Notes: generated from the sequence alone by a model not told the origin. A stretch of 26,527 nucleotides of DNA from an uncultured Erysipelotrichaceae bacterium (GCA_900314345.1 OMUX01000224.1:1-26527), one strand, 5' to 3'; positions 13,816 to 22,493 are shown, numbered from the stretch's first letter. Program-made: numbers and translations.

Positions 13816-13824
13816 TGCTATAAT
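13816..13824 (+). promoter_or_regulatory. Perfect extended -10 promoter directly before tmk
   Basis: TGCTATAAT matches the extended -10 consensus TGnTATAAT perfectly and ends 8 nt before the tmk ATG at 13833. Transcription would begin 0-2 nt before the start codon. There is no Shine-Dalgarno between them, so the first gene of this long operon appears to have a leaderless mRNA. Confidence 0.65.
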
Positions 13825-13832
13825 TCAGCCAT

Positions 13833-14459
13833 ATGGCAGGAAAATTCATTACATTTGAAGGACCGGACGGAAGCGGAAAGACAACGGTTTCCACAGCGGT
13901 CTGCAGGAAACTGGCTGAGGCAGGCTATGCCGTTTCCTATACAAGAGAGCCTGGAGGAAGCAGGATTGCGGAAGAGATCCGGAACGTGATCCTGGATCCG
14001 GAGAACACGGAAGAAGATCCGAGGACGGAAGCTTTGCTGTATGCGGCAAGCCGCCGCCAGCACCTTGTTGAGGTTGTTCTTCCTTTATTAAAGAAGGGTG
14101 TCAATGTCATCTCTGATCGTTTCATTGATTCTTCATTGGCTTACCAGGGATTCGGCAGGCATATCGGGATGGAGGAAGTCTGGAATATCAACCAGTTTGC
14201 CATTGAAGGCCATATGCCTGACAGGACGATCTTCCTGAACATTCCGGCGGAACTCGGGCTGGAGCGGATCAATGCAAACCGTAGTTCCCTGGACAGACTG
14301 GATCAGGAAGCTCTGAGCTTCCATGAAGATGTGTACAACGGCTATCAGAAGGTCATTGAGACATACAGAGACCGCATGATCATCATCGATGCCTCAAGGG
14401 ATGTGGACCTTGTCATTGAAGATGCATACAACGCTGTAAAGGGAATCATTGATGGCTGA
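13833..14459 (+). CDS. tmk: Thymidylate kinase
   Basis: This 208-residue enzyme phosphorylates dTMP to dTDP. The P-loop is GPDGSGKTT at residues 10-18. The DRF motif (95-97, ISDRFIDSSLAYQGFGR at its core) and the REPGGS segment (39-43 region) bind the nucleotide and the dTMP. The length matches the family. It heads the cluster tmk-holB-ricT-rsmI, an order well known from Firmicutes, although the small genes often found between tmk and holB are absent. The ATG has no Shine-Dalgarno and lies right behind an extended -10 box, so initiation may be leaderless. holB begins inside its last codons (8-nt overlap). Confidence 0.97.
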   Translation: MAGKFITFEGPDGSGKTTVSTAVCRKLAEAGYAVSYTREPGGSRIAEEIRNVILDPENTEEDPRTEALLYAASRRQHLVEVVLPLLKKGVNVISDRFIDSSLAYQGFGRHIGMEEVWNINQFAIEGHMPDRTIFLNIPAELGLERINANRSSLDRLDQEALSFHEDVYNGYQKVIETYRDRMIIIDASRDVDLVIEDAYNAVKGIIDG

Positions 14460-15588
14460 AAAGCTGACAAAGAAGGACAAGGACCTGCTCAAGGAGAATG
14501 AGGCACAGCTTCAGAATGAGCAGGAGCAGAGAGAACAGAGAATACGGAACCGGGCATTGTTGAAGGAGTGTGAGCCGGCTGCCTTTCAGATGCTCGATAA
14601 GGCAGTGAAGGAAAACACCCTGAGCCATGCCATCCTGTTCAGCGGCCCGAAGGGATCCCTGAAGAAGGAGATGGCAGTGCTGCTGGCACAGACGCTTCTG
14701 TGCGGGTGTGAAACAGGACTGATTGAAGAAGAGAATGCCGATGAAATGCAGCAGAGGATCTGTGCAAGAGTCGGCAAGGATGCCTACAGCGGGTACATCT
14801 TTCTCAACGGATACCGCAAGCAGATGATTGCCAAGGAAGAGATCGATGCCATTGAAAGCAGGTTCTCAAAGACAGCGGCAGAAGGAAACGGCATCCGTGT
14901 GTATGTCATTGACCATATGGAGAATGCTTCGGCGGGTGCACAGAACAGTCTTCTCAAGTTCCTTGAGGAACCGGCGGACAATGTCTTTGCCATCATCACC
15001 TGTGACAATCCCCAGGGTGTGCTGCAGACCATCCGCAGCCGCTGTGTGACAATTGCCTTCCGTCCGGTATCAGAGGAAGTATTCAGAAGATGTGCAAAGG
15101 AAGCAGGTCTGGATGAAGAGGATGTGTGGCTGATGTCCTCCTTTTCCTGTGATATCAATGCATTGCAGGATACTGCTGCATCCAATGCCTATCAGACGGC
15201 AAAGAAGATGATCAGACAGTATCTTGGCATAGAAGGCGACAGAAGACTTCTGGCTGTTGACTATGATGTACGTTATCGCGTCAAGGGGAAGAAGACCGGC
15301 GAAGAACAGGGCGTGCGGAGCGGGGATGCAAGAGATGAGAACATGGACATCCTGAACATGTTCTTCAGCATGCTTATCCAGTATGCACGGGCAGTGATCC
15401 TTTGTGACGACAAGGGACCTGCATGGTATCATAATGCTGTGTCTGCGGCTTCAAAGTCACAGAATCGTTCATATTATGCGGATATCATGCGCATTGCCGG
15501 GGAGGAAAGGGATCTTGTCAACCGCAACAATGATCTGAATCTTCTGTTTGCCCAGGCAGTGTATCGTTTGGAGGTAGCAAAGAAATGA
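14452..15588 (+). CDS. holB: DNA polymerase III delta' subunit
   Basis: This 378-residue protein is a clamp-loader subunit of the replicative polymerase. After a charged N-terminal helix (residues 1-35, Lys/Glu/Gln-rich) comes the AAA+ fold. HAILFSGPKGSLKKEM shows a P-loop lacking the normal GxxGxGKT form, as expected for the non-hydrolysing delta' subunit. NSLLKFLEEP and the SRC motif in IRSRCVTIAF identify the family. The zinc-binding cysteine cluster usual for delta' is reduced (CGCETG and a later Cys), so the zinc module may be degenerate. ATG at 14452 follows AAAGGGA by 7 nt and overlaps the tmk stop; a TTG just upstream is less likely. Confidence 0.93.
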   Translation: MAEKLTKKDKDLLKENEAQLQNEQEQREQRIRNRALLKECEPAAFQMLDKAVKENTLSHAILFSGPKGSLKKEMAVLLAQTLLCGCETGLIEEENADEMQQRICARVGKDAYSGYIFLNGYRKQMIAKEEIDAIESRFSKTAAEGNGIRVYVIDHMENASAGAQNSLLKFLEEPADNVFAIITCDNPQGVLQTIRSRCVTIAFRPVSEEVFRRCAKEAGLDEEDVWLMSSFSCDINALQDTAASNAYQTAKKMIRQYLGIEGDRRLLAVDYDVRYRVKGKKTGEEQGVRSGDARDENMDILNMFFSMLIQYARAVILCDDKGPAWYHNAVSAASKSQNRSYYADIMRIAGEERDLVNRNNDLNLLFAQAVYRLEVAKK

Positions 15589-16835
15589 CAGAGAACATGA
15601 CCTCTGCAGAGACAAGAGAAGAGACCAGAACCTATCCTTACATGGTTCTGGTGCGCTTTGAAAACAGCACCCGTTCCTACTCCTTCGGAACGGAGAATGC
15701 AGATCTGAGGGAAGGAGACAGTGTTGTTGTTGAGACATCCCAGGGAATTGAGCTTGGCAAGGTAACGGCAGATGCCGTCAGTACTGTGCTGCAGAGATGC
15801 CCCAGGGCTGCCTTGAAGCCGGTGCTGCGCAAGGCAACGGACTATGACAAGCAGTGCTATGAGGAAAACCAGTACGATGCCAAGGAGGCATTCCGCATCT
15901 GCCAGGATGAGATCAAGGATCTGGGACTGGGCATGCACCTGCTGTCTGCGGAGTATCTTCTGGATCGTTCCAAGATCCTGTTTGTATACCAGTCCGAGCA
16001 GCGGGTGGATTTCCGTGAACTGCTCAAGAGGCTTGGCTCAAGACTGCACTGCCGGATTGAATTAAGACAGATCGGTGAGCGTGACAAGGCCAAGATGGTC
16101 GGCGGCATCGGTATGTGCGGCATGGAGTGCTGCTGCAGCAGATTCAAGTCCAAGATGGAGGTTGTCTCCATCAACATGGCAAAGACCCAGCTTCTGGCAT
16201 TGAATACCGAGAAGCTTTCCGGCATGTGCGGCAAGCTGATGTGCTGCCTGCGCTATGAGAATGAAAACTATAAGGAACTGACAGAAGGCCTGCCGAAGAT
16301 GGGTGCCCATGTGGAGTATGAAGGTGCCATGTACCGTGTGACTTCCATGAATGTCATGAGCAATGAGGCAAGGCTGGAAAACAGCGAGACATTCCAGGAG
16401 ATCACACTGGATGAGCTGCGTGAAAAGGCTGTGGTGCGCAAGGGCGTCACGGTCGGAAGGAAGGCTCCGGGAAGAGCACCGAGGCGTGAGCCTGGTGCAG
16501 CACCTGGTGTTCACAAGAGCAATATCAGCGGCACACCAGTATCCACGAACTTCAAGACTTCCGAGGAATCAAAGAAACATGAAAGTGCTCCGCTGCGTCC
16601 GGAACGGAAGAACAATGCAAGGCCGAACAAGCCGAAAGACATGCATGCCGGACTGAAGCCGCAGAACGGAACGAATAGCAGCAATAAGAAGAATGCGTCT
16701 TCCAGACCGCAGAGCAATAAGAAGCAGAATGTCAGAAGACCGAATCATGTGGATACCAATAATCCGAATGTGACGGTCAGAAGCTTCAAGTCTTCACATA
16801 CCAAAGCCCGGGAAGCGAAGGGTGGTGCACAGTGA
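15585..16835 (+). CDS. ricT: RicT (PSP1-domain, YaaT) with long basic C-terminal tail
   Basis: This 416-residue protein is the PSP1-domain partner of the Ric (YlbF-YmcA-YaaT) complex, which in Bacillus subtilis assists RNase Y in mRNA processing and binds iron-sulfur clusters. The PSP1 core covers about residues 20-285. Cysteines are clustered at 178, 182-184, 215 and 220-221 (GMCGMECCCSRF and GMCGKLMCCLRY), as in the family. After residue 290 there is an additional tail of about 125 residues rich in Lys, Arg, Asn, Ser and Pro with almost no hydrophobic residues, probably disordered. Typical RicT proteins end near 275 residues. The start is an ATGA overlap with holB, 9 nt after GGAGG. The neighbouring yabA gene seen in other Firmicutes is missing here. 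Confidence 0.92.
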   Translation: MTENMTSAETREETRTYPYMVLVRFENSTRSYSFGTENADLREGDSVVVETSQGIELGKVTADAVSTVLQRCPRAALKPVLRKATDYDKQCYEENQYDAKEAFRICQDEIKDLGLGMHLLSAEYLLDRSKILFVYQSEQRVDFRELLKRLGSRLHCRIELRQIGERDKAKMVGGIGMCGMECCCSRFKSKMEVVSINMAKTQLLALNTEKLSGMCGKLMCCLRYENENYKELTEGLPKMGAHVEYEGAMYRVTSMNVMSNEARLENSETFQEITLDELREKAVVRKGVTVGRKAPGRAPRREPGAAPGVHKSNISGTPVSTNFKTSEESKKHESAPLRPERKNNARPNKPKDMHAGLKPQNGTNSSNKKNASSRPQSNKKQNVRRPNHVDTNNPNVTVRSFKSSHTKAREAKGGAQ

Positions 16836-17689
16836 TCAGGCAGAAGAGCTTTGAAAATGAAATGCCGACACTGTATCTGGTGCCTACGCCCATCGGCAAT
16901 CTCAATGAGTTTTCTCCCAGGGCTGTGGATGTTCTGAAGTCAGTGGATGTGATTGCCTGTGAGGATACCAGGACTTCAGGCCAGCTTCTGAAGCACTTTG
17001 ATATTCACAGCAGACTCATCTGCTGTCAGAACTTCAATGAAGAAAACAGTGCCAAGGGCATTGTGGAGCTTCTGGAAAGAGGACAGAAGGTGGCATTGAT
17101 CTCTGATGCCGGATATCCTTTGATCAATGATCCGGGACAGAAGGTGGTCATGATGGCTGTGGAGCATGGCTTCAATGTGGTGCCGGTATCCGGTCCCAAT
17201 GCCATGCTGGATGCGCTGGTTGCCAGCGGTCTTACGGCACAGCCGTTCATCTTCATCGGGTTCCTTCCTTCCTCAGAGAATGAAAGACGGAAGAAGCTCA
17301 ATGAGTATAAGAACTATCCGATGACCATGGTGTTCTATGAAGCACCGCACAGGATTCACAAGTGCCTTGCGTCCATGCTGGATGTATTCGGCGACAGGAA
17401 GTGCTGTCTGGCCAGGGAACTGACAAAGGTCCATGAAGAATTCATCCGCGGAACGATCTCCGAGATCCTTGAAGTCTGTGATGATCTGAAAGGGGAGATG
17501 GTTGTCGTGGTGGAAGGCCATACCGTGGAATTCCAGCCGGATGCTGATTACAGTCTGATCATGAACATGATCAATGAATCCATGGCAAACGGCATGACCA
17601 AATCAGAAGCCATCAAGGATGTGGCAAGCCGTACAGGTATTGCCAGGAATACGATCTACGCCCTGGTGCATGGCACTTCAAGGTGCTGA
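16832..17689 (+). CDS. rsmI: 16S rRNA (cytidine-1402-2'-O)-methyltransferase RsmI
   Basis: This 285-residue SAM-dependent enzyme methylates the 2'-hydroxyl of C1402 in 16S rRNA at the decoding site. The opening LYLVPTPIGNL is diagnostic. CEDTRTSG, SDAGYPLINDPG and VSGPNA are the SAM and active-site segments, and FIGFLP is a conserved turn. The start is GTG at 16832, overlapping the ricT stop. It is preferred over ATG 16862 because GGTGG lies just upstream and the N-terminus MIRQKSFENE resembles the family's usual start. It is the last of the conserved tmk-holB-ricT-rsmI run. Confidence 0.95.
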   Translation: MIRQKSFENEMPTLYLVPTPIGNLNEFSPRAVDVLKSVDVIACEDTRTSGQLLKHFDIHSRLICCQNFNEENSAKGIVELLERGQKVALISDAGYPLINDPGQKVVMMAVEHGFNVVPVSGPNAMLDALVASGLTAQPFIFIGFLPSSENERRKKLNEYKNYPMTMVFYEAPHRIHKCLASMLDVFGDRKCCLARELTKVHEEFIRGTISEILEVCDDLKGEMVVVVEGHTVEFQPDADYSLIMNMINESMANGMTKSEAIKDVASRTGIARNTIYALVHGTSRC

Positions 17690-17705
17690 AAGGGGATAAA
17701 GGGTT

Positions 17706-18431
17706 ATGCTGATGTATCTGTCAATGACTGCACGGCAGTATGCACTGTATGTTGCCGCAGCGGTGATTCCTGCCATCTTCCTGATGCGCTACATCTGGAA
17801 GAATGATACCGTGGAGAAAGAACCCGGATCATTGCTGTGGGCATGCGTGCTTCGCGGCTGTCTTGCCACGGCACTGGCTTTTGTGCTGGAGCTTCTGGTG
17901 GATAACCTGATCCTTCCCAATACAGGAATACAGACAGATATGACCTACAGCATCATCAATGCCACATGTGTCGGCCTCATTGAAGAGTTCAGCAAGTACT
18001 TCTTCCTGAAGAGAAGAACCTGGCAGGATCCGAACTTCAACTACCGCTATGACGGCATTGTCTATGCAGTGTTTGTATCGCTTGGTTTTGCGGCACTGGA
18101 GAATATCCTGTATGTCTTCAGCTACGGTCTGTCTGTTGCATTGTCCAGGGCACTGTTAGCCGTGCCTGCGCACATGGGATTTGCCGTGTTCATGGGTGCC
18201 TTCTATGGCAGAGCGAAGATGTGCGATGTCAGGGGCGATCCTGCAGGAAGGAAGATCAACCTGCTTGCCGGATATCTTGTGGCAGTGTCATTGCATGCCT
18301 TCTATGATGCCACGGCAATGATCAATACAGAGAAATCCACAATATACTTCATCATCTTCGTGGTTCTGATGTATATTCTTGTCTACAATGTGGTGAAACG
18401 GGAATCCCGTACGGATCACCGCATTGACTGA
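17706..18431 (+). CDS. prsW: PrsW-family intramembrane glutamic protease
   Basis: This 241-residue polytopic membrane protein belongs to the PrsW/CPBP-like intramembrane protease group. In B. subtilis PrsW cleaves the anti-sigma factor RsiW. It has about seven hydrophobic segments. Conserved motifs are GLIEEFSKYFFLKR (Glu93-Glu94 and Lys97), FAALENILY (Glu132, Asn133), PAHMGFAVFMG (His156) and SLHAFYDA near residue 197, all of which form the active site in this family. The start may be 17706 or 17712; AAAGGG at 17698-17703 suits the second better. It is in the middle of the operon between rsmI and the DAHP synthase. No sigma/anti-sigma pair lies nearby, so the substrate is unknown. Confidence 0.9.
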   Translation: MLMYLSMTARQYALYVAAAVIPAIFLMRYIWKNDTVEKEPGSLLWACVLRGCLATALAFVLELLVDNLILPNTGIQTDMTYSIINATCVGLIEEFSKYFFLKRRTWQDPNFNYRYDGIVYAVFVSLGFAALENILYVFSYGLSVALSRALLAVPAHMGFAVFMGAFYGRAKMCDVRGDPAGRKINLLAGYLVAVSLHAFYDATAMINTEKSTIYFIIFVVLMYILVYNVVKRESRTDHRID

Positions 18432-18439
18432 GGAAAACT

Positions 18440-19483
18440 ATGGATAAACACATGCAGTACTTACAGGAGCTCCCCACCCCGGAACAGCTCAAGGAAGCCT
18501 TTCCGCTGACAGAGGAGATCCGCAGGATCAAATATGAACGCGATCAGCAGATCGAGGATATCTTCACCGGCAAGGATGACCGGCTTCTTCTGATCATCGG
18601 ACCATGTTCCGCAGACCGTGAAGATGCGGTGCTGGAATACATGGAACGTCTTGCCAAGGTACAGGAGAAGGTGAAGGACAGGATCTTCATGATTCCCCGT
18701 GTCTATACCAACAAGCCTAGAACCAAGGGCCTTGGCTACAAGGGTATGCTGCATCAGCCGGATCCTCATGGAAGAGAGAACATGCTCAAGGGCATCATTG
18801 CCATCCGTCAGCTTCATACGGACGTAGTGAAAAACACAGGATTCACCTGTGCTGAGGAAATGCTGTATCCGGAGAATCACCGATATCTTTCTGATCTTCT
18901 GAGCTATGTGGCTGTCGGGGCAAGGTCCGTGGAAGATCAGCAGCACCGCATGACTGCATCCGGCATCGGTATTCCGGCAGGCATGAAGAATCCTACGGGC
19001 GGAGATCTTTCCGTCATGATGAATGCCATTATTGCAGCACAGGCCTCCCAGGAGTTCGTGTACCGCGGGTGGGAGGTGAAGACCACCGGCAACCCGCTGG
19101 CACATGCAATCTTAAGGGGCTGGGTGGACAAGTTCGGCAACAGCATGCCCAACTATCACTATGAGGATCTCATGAACCTCATTGAGCTGTATCATGCAAA
19201 TCCGGATCTGAAGAATCCGGCTGTCATTGTGGACTGCAATCATTGCAATTCCGGCAAGCGGTATCTGGAACAGATCCGCATTGCCAAGGATGTGCTGCAT
19301 TCCTGCAATCTCTCCGATGACATCAAGGGCATCGTGAAAGGACTGATGATTGAAAGCTATCTTCTGGATGGAAACCAGAAGCCGGAAGACAGTGAATACG
19401 GAAAGTCCATCACCGACGCATGTCTTGGCTGGGAGAAGACGGAAAAACTGATTTATGAACTGGCAGACCTCGTGAATCTCTGA
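18440..19483 (+). CDS. aroF: 3-deoxy-7-phosphoheptulonate (DAHP) synthase, class I
   Basis: This 347-residue enzyme joins phosphoenolpyruvate and erythrose 4-phosphate in the first step of aromatic amino acid synthesis. The motifs are those of the AroF/G/H type: LLIIGPCSAD near residue 55, PRTKGLGYKGMLHQPD, PTGGDLSVMMNA, and DCNHCNSGKRY near the metal site. The length equals that of the long class I enzymes, whose N-terminal extension binds feedback inhibitors; which amino acid inhibits it cannot be said. The AGGA ribosome site lies directly before the ATG and the gene begins 8 nt after prsW. A terminator overlaps the stop codon, so it is the last gene of the operon. The symbol is by family. 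Confidence 0.95.
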   Translation: MDKHMQYLQELPTPEQLKEAFPLTEEIRRIKYERDQQIEDIFTGKDDRLLLIIGPCSADREDAVLEYMERLAKVQEKVKDRIFMIPRVYTNKPRTKGLGYKGMLHQPDPHGRENMLKGIIAIRQLHTDVVKNTGFTCAEEMLYPENHRYLSDLLSYVAVGARSVEDQQHRMTASGIGIPAGMKNPTGGDLSVMMNAIIAAQASQEFVYRGWEVKTTGNPLAHAILRGWVDKFGNSMPNYHYEDLMNLIELYHANPDLKNPAVIVDCNHCNSGKRYLEQIRIAKDVLHSCNLSDDIKGIVKGLMIESYLLDGNQKPEDSEYGKSITDACLGWEKTEKLIYELADLVNL

Positions 19484-19494
19484 GGTCTGTTTTT
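19464..19494 (+). terminator. Terminator of the tmk-to-DAHP-synthase operon
   Basis: CAGACCT (19464-19470) and AGGTCTG (19483-19489) form a 7-bp stem followed by TTTTT. The stop codon of the DAHP synthase gene (19481-19483) lies at the base of the 3' arm. Confidence 0.88.
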
Positions 19495-19498
19495 CTGT

Positions 19499-20491
19499 TT
19501 ACTTTGTTGCTTCGTGCATGACACGCAGCACGTTGCCGTACATGATAAGGTCCACATCATCTGTGGTGAAGCCTGCTCTGACCAGTGCATCGCACAGCAA
19601 GGGCATCTTGTCAGGACCGTTGATTTCAAGGGTGCCGGAGATGCCGTCATAGTCTGTTCCCAGGGCAATGACGTCTACACCGGCAGCTTCCTTTTCATAC
19701 AATGCCATGTTCACGATGTCATTGATGGTCGTTGTCTTTTCCGCATTGTCATCACGGATGAAGTCCGGACAGAAGTTGATGCCCATGACACCGCCTTTTT
19801 CATGCAGTGCACGGATCATGTCATCACTCATGTTGCGCTGATGATGGCATACACTGCGGGCATTGCTGTGAGTTGCCACAAAGGGAACCTTGGCGAGTTT
19901 GTATACATCCCAGAATCCGCCGTCAGAGAGGTGGCTGACATCCACCAGCATGCCAAGTTCCTGCATGTGCTTCACGGCTTCCATGCCGAAAGGCTTCAGT
20001 CCCTTGTTCATGATTTCCGGATCTTTGGAATTGGGATAACCGAAGCAGTTCTCAAAATTCCATGTCAATGAAAGAGCACGTACGCCAAGATCATAGAAGT
20101 GATCCAGCTTTGCCATGTCATTGTCTACAGCGGCACCATCCTCCATGGTCAGCACGGCAGAGAGATATCCGTTTCTGAAATTGTTTTCAATCTCATCCGC
20201 ATTGCAGGCTTTCCTTACAGCATCCGGATGATTCTTCAAAGTATTCTCAAAGATCGCAGCACAGGCTTCAATGTAGTCATCGTAGGACCATGGCTCCATG
20301 CCGAAGCGTTCATATGCCTTTTCCGGAGGCAGGAAGATAGCCAGGAACTGTGCCATGGCTTTTCCTTCCAGAAGCTTCTCTATGCTCAGATGTCCGTTCA
20401 TCCTGTAGATGTCCTTGTTCTGTACATTTCCCTTGCATTCAATGAATGCATGCATCAGTGTGTCGCAGTGCATGTCGATTGCCATTGCCAT
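19499..20491 (-). CDS. M19-family membrane-dipeptidase-like enzyme
   Basis: This 330-residue zinc dipeptidase belongs to the renal dipeptidase family, which hydrolyses dipeptides with a free D- or L-residue at the C-terminus. Metal ligands are His8 and Asp10 in DMHCDT, Glu117 in TMEDG, His187 in VSHLSD and His208 in THSNARS. GTDYDG near residue 280 supplies the final aspartate. It has no signal peptide, so it acts in the cytoplasm. A GGGAGG lies 8 nt before the ATG. The gene is monocistronic and convergent with the DAHP synthase gene. A role in recycling dipeptides released from peptides or cell wall is plausible. Confidence 0.94.
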   Translation of the reverse strand: MAMAIDMHCDTLMHAFIECKGNVQNKDIYRMNGHLSIEKLLEGKAMAQFLAIFLPPEKAYERFGMEPWSYDDYIEACAAIFENTLKNHPDAVRKACNADEIENNFRNGYLSAVLTMEDGAAVDNDMAKLDHFYDLGVRALSLTWNFENCFGYPNSKDPEIMNKGLKPFGMEAVKHMQELGMLVDVSHLSDGGFWDVYKLAKVPFVATHSNARSVCHHQRNMSDDMIRALHEKGGVMGINFCPDFIRDDNAEKTTTINDIVNMALYEKEAAGVDVIALGTDYDGISGTLEINGPDKMPLLCDALVRAGFTTDDVDLIMYGNVLRVMHEATK

Positions 20492-20564
20492 ATGGAGATC
20501 CTCCCGTCTGTTTGCAACAAGTCTAATACATCCTGTTCACATATTGTTCAGGTTTCTGTCAGGA

Positions 20565-20589
20565 CAGGAAAAGATTTCCTGCGTAATAT
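20565..20589 (+). promoter_or_regulatory. Inverted repeat next to the -10 box of the tannase-like gene
   Basis: CAGGAAA-AGA-TTTCCTG (20565-20581) is a perfect 7-bp inverted repeat ending 2 bp before TAATAT (20584-20589), the likely -10 box. It fills the spacer where a repressor would block RNA polymerase. A second short palindrome, CTGTCAGGACAG (20556-20567), overlaps its left end. The repeat lies upstream of the probable transcript start, so it is a DNA operator rather than an RNA hairpin. Confidence 0.55.
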
Positions 20590-20612
20590 GACTTGTGTAA
20601 AAGGAGAAGAAC

Positions 20613-22436
20613 ATGAAACAGAAAAAACTTCAGGCAATGGCGTTGGCCTTGTCTGCAGTGCTTGGATTAAGTGCCTGCGGCACGGCATCAAGCACTGTGG
20701 CAGAACAGACCGCTGTGACTCCTTCAGCGGAAACCACTGCTGAAGCAGAGGAAACAGCTTCAGTTACAACAACACTGGATCAGATTGACATGACGAAGTG
20801 GCAGTACAACAGTGATGACAATGTGTATTACCAGATCGGCATCAGCTATTGTGCAGATCCTGCAGATGAAAACTATGAGACGCTGGCAGTGTTTGTGCCG
20901 GGTGATTATTTCACAGCCATGGATAACGGAGACGGTACCTATACCTGTGAACTCAGTGCAAATGAAGTCAACGGCTATACAGCAGAGACTGCACCGATTG
21001 TCTTCCCGGTCAATACACCAGGCTATGCGGCTCAGAATGCATTGACAGACTATACCGATGTGAGTGATTACACGGATGCAGGCTTTGTCTACGTGCATGC
21101 AGGTCTCAGAGGCAGGGATGCCGGTGCACCTTCAGGTGTTGTGGATGCCAAGGCTGCAATCCGTTATATCAGATATAACAGCGGTGTGATTGCCGGTGAT
21201 ACAGAGAATATCTTTGTCTTCGGCATGTCCGGGGGTGGTGCGCAGTCCGCCATCATCGGCGCTTCCGGCGACAGTGATCTGTATACACCGTATCTGGAAG
21301 AGATCGGTGCTGTCATGAATGTCAGTGATGCAGTGGCAGGCTCCATGGACTGGTGCCCGATCACCGGTCTTGATTCCGCAGATGAATCGTATGAATGGAT
21401 GATGGGTGTCACAAGAACAGATCTCAGTGATGAAGAACAGAGCATCTCTGATGCACTGGCAGAAAGCTATGCTTCCTGGGTCAATGCACAGGGTTTCACG
21501 GACAGTGAAGGCAATGTCCTGACACTGGAGGAAAGTGAAGACGGTATTTACCAGGCAGGCAGCTACTATGACTATCTCAAGTCTGTCATAGAGGAAAGCC
21601 TGAACAACTTCCTGTCCGATACCGCATTCCCTTATGATGCATCGTCTGCTTCTTCAGGAGGCATGGGAGGTCCAGGCGGCGGAATGGAGGGAGAAAAGCC
21701 GGAAGGAGCACCGGACGGAAACTTCCCTGGAAACGGTGAAGGACCTGAAGGAAAGGATGGCGAAACGGATTATTCTGCAGTGGATGACATTGCAAGAAAC
21801 GGGTCTTCCACATCAGGACTGGATCTTTCCGGAACCTATGAGACAGCACAGGACTACATCGATGCCTTGAATGCCAACGGTACATGGGTCTCATATGATG
21901 CAGAAACAAACACAGCCACGATCACAAGCATTGAAGAATTTGTAACAAACATGAAGACAGCTTCCAAATCACTCGGCGCATTTGATCAGCTGGACGGTGG
22001 CCAGGATGAGAATGAACTGTTTGGTTACGGGGATGGAAACGGTGCGCACTTTGACAGCATACTGGCTTCCATTCTGAATGAACCTGGAAATGAATATGCA
22101 GCTGACTATGAAGCTGATCTTGCAAAGACCGACAGCCTTGGCACAGACGTACAGACAAGACTGAACATGTATACACCGCTGTACTATCTCATGGAAAGCA
22201 GTGAAGGCTATGGTACCTCCACACCGGCAAAGTACTGGAGAATCCGTACCGGAATCTGCCAGAGCGACACGGCACTGACAACGGAAGTGAATCTGGCACT
22301 GGCACTTGAAAGCAATGATGCAGTATCTTCCGTGGACTTTGCGACAGTCTGGGGTCAGGGACATACCATGGCAGAACGTACCGGTGATTCCACATCCAAC
22401 TTCATTGCATGGGTCATGGAATGCACACAGCGTTAA
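20613..22436 (+). CDS. Tannase-like alpha/beta-hydrolase lipoprotein
   Basis: This 607-residue protein is a surface-anchored esterase. Residues 1-22 form a lipoprotein signal with lipobox LSAC (Cys22), followed by a Ser/Thr/Glu-rich linker to about residue 55. The nucleophile is Ser206 in GMSGGGAQS. The acid is probably Asp552 in CQSDTAL and the histidine His584 in GQGHTM. The stretches DWCPITGLDSADESYEW and AKYWRIRTG resemble bacterial tannases, which release gallic acid from gallate esters. A Gly/Pro/Glu-rich insert (about 345-388, GGMGGPGGGMEGEKPEG) lies within the lid region. AAGGAG precedes the ATG. The gene is single, with an operator-like repeat at its promoter, so it may be induced by its substrate. 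A different phenolic or acyl ester is possible. Confidence 0.78.
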   Translation: MKQKKLQAMALALSAVLGLSACGTASSTVAEQTAVTPSAETTAEAEETASVTTTLDQIDMTKWQYNSDDNVYYQIGISYCADPADENYETLAVFVPGDYFTAMDNGDGTYTCELSANEVNGYTAETAPIVFPVNTPGYAAQNALTDYTDVSDYTDAGFVYVHAGLRGRDAGAPSGVVDAKAAIRYIRYNSGVIAGDTENIFVFGMSGGGAQSAIIGASGDSDLYTPYLEEIGAVMNVSDAVAGSMDWCPITGLDSADESYEWMMGVTRTDLSDEEQSISDALAESYASWVNAQGFTDSEGNVLTLEESEDGIYQAGSYYDYLKSVIEESLNNFLSDTAFPYDASSASSGGMGGPGGGMEGEKPEGAPDGNFPGNGEGPEGKDGETDYSAVDDIARNGSSTSGLDLSGTYETAQDYIDALNANGTWVSYDAETNTATITSIEEFVTNMKTASKSLGAFDQLDGGQDENELFGYGDGNGAHFDSILASILNEPGNEYAADYEADLAKTDSLGTDVQTRLNMYTPLYYLMESSEGYGTSTPAKYWRIRTGICQSDTALTTEVNLALALESNDAVSSVDFATVWGQGHTMAERTGDSTSNFIAWVMECTQR

Positions 22437-22454
22437 GCGGAACAACAGAACAGA

Positions 22455-22489
22455 AAAAAGGAACGATGCTGAGCTGCATCGTTTCTTTC
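22455..22489. terminator. Bidirectional terminator between the esterase and AAA+ ATPase genes
   Basis: AACGATGC (22462-22469) and GCATCGTT (22476-22483) form a perfect 8-bp stem with a TGAGCT loop. The minus strand continues into CCTTTTTT, a good U run for the ATPase gene. The plus strand continues into TCTTTCT, which is weaker for the esterase gene. Confidence 0.85.
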
Positions 22490-22493
22490 TGGT

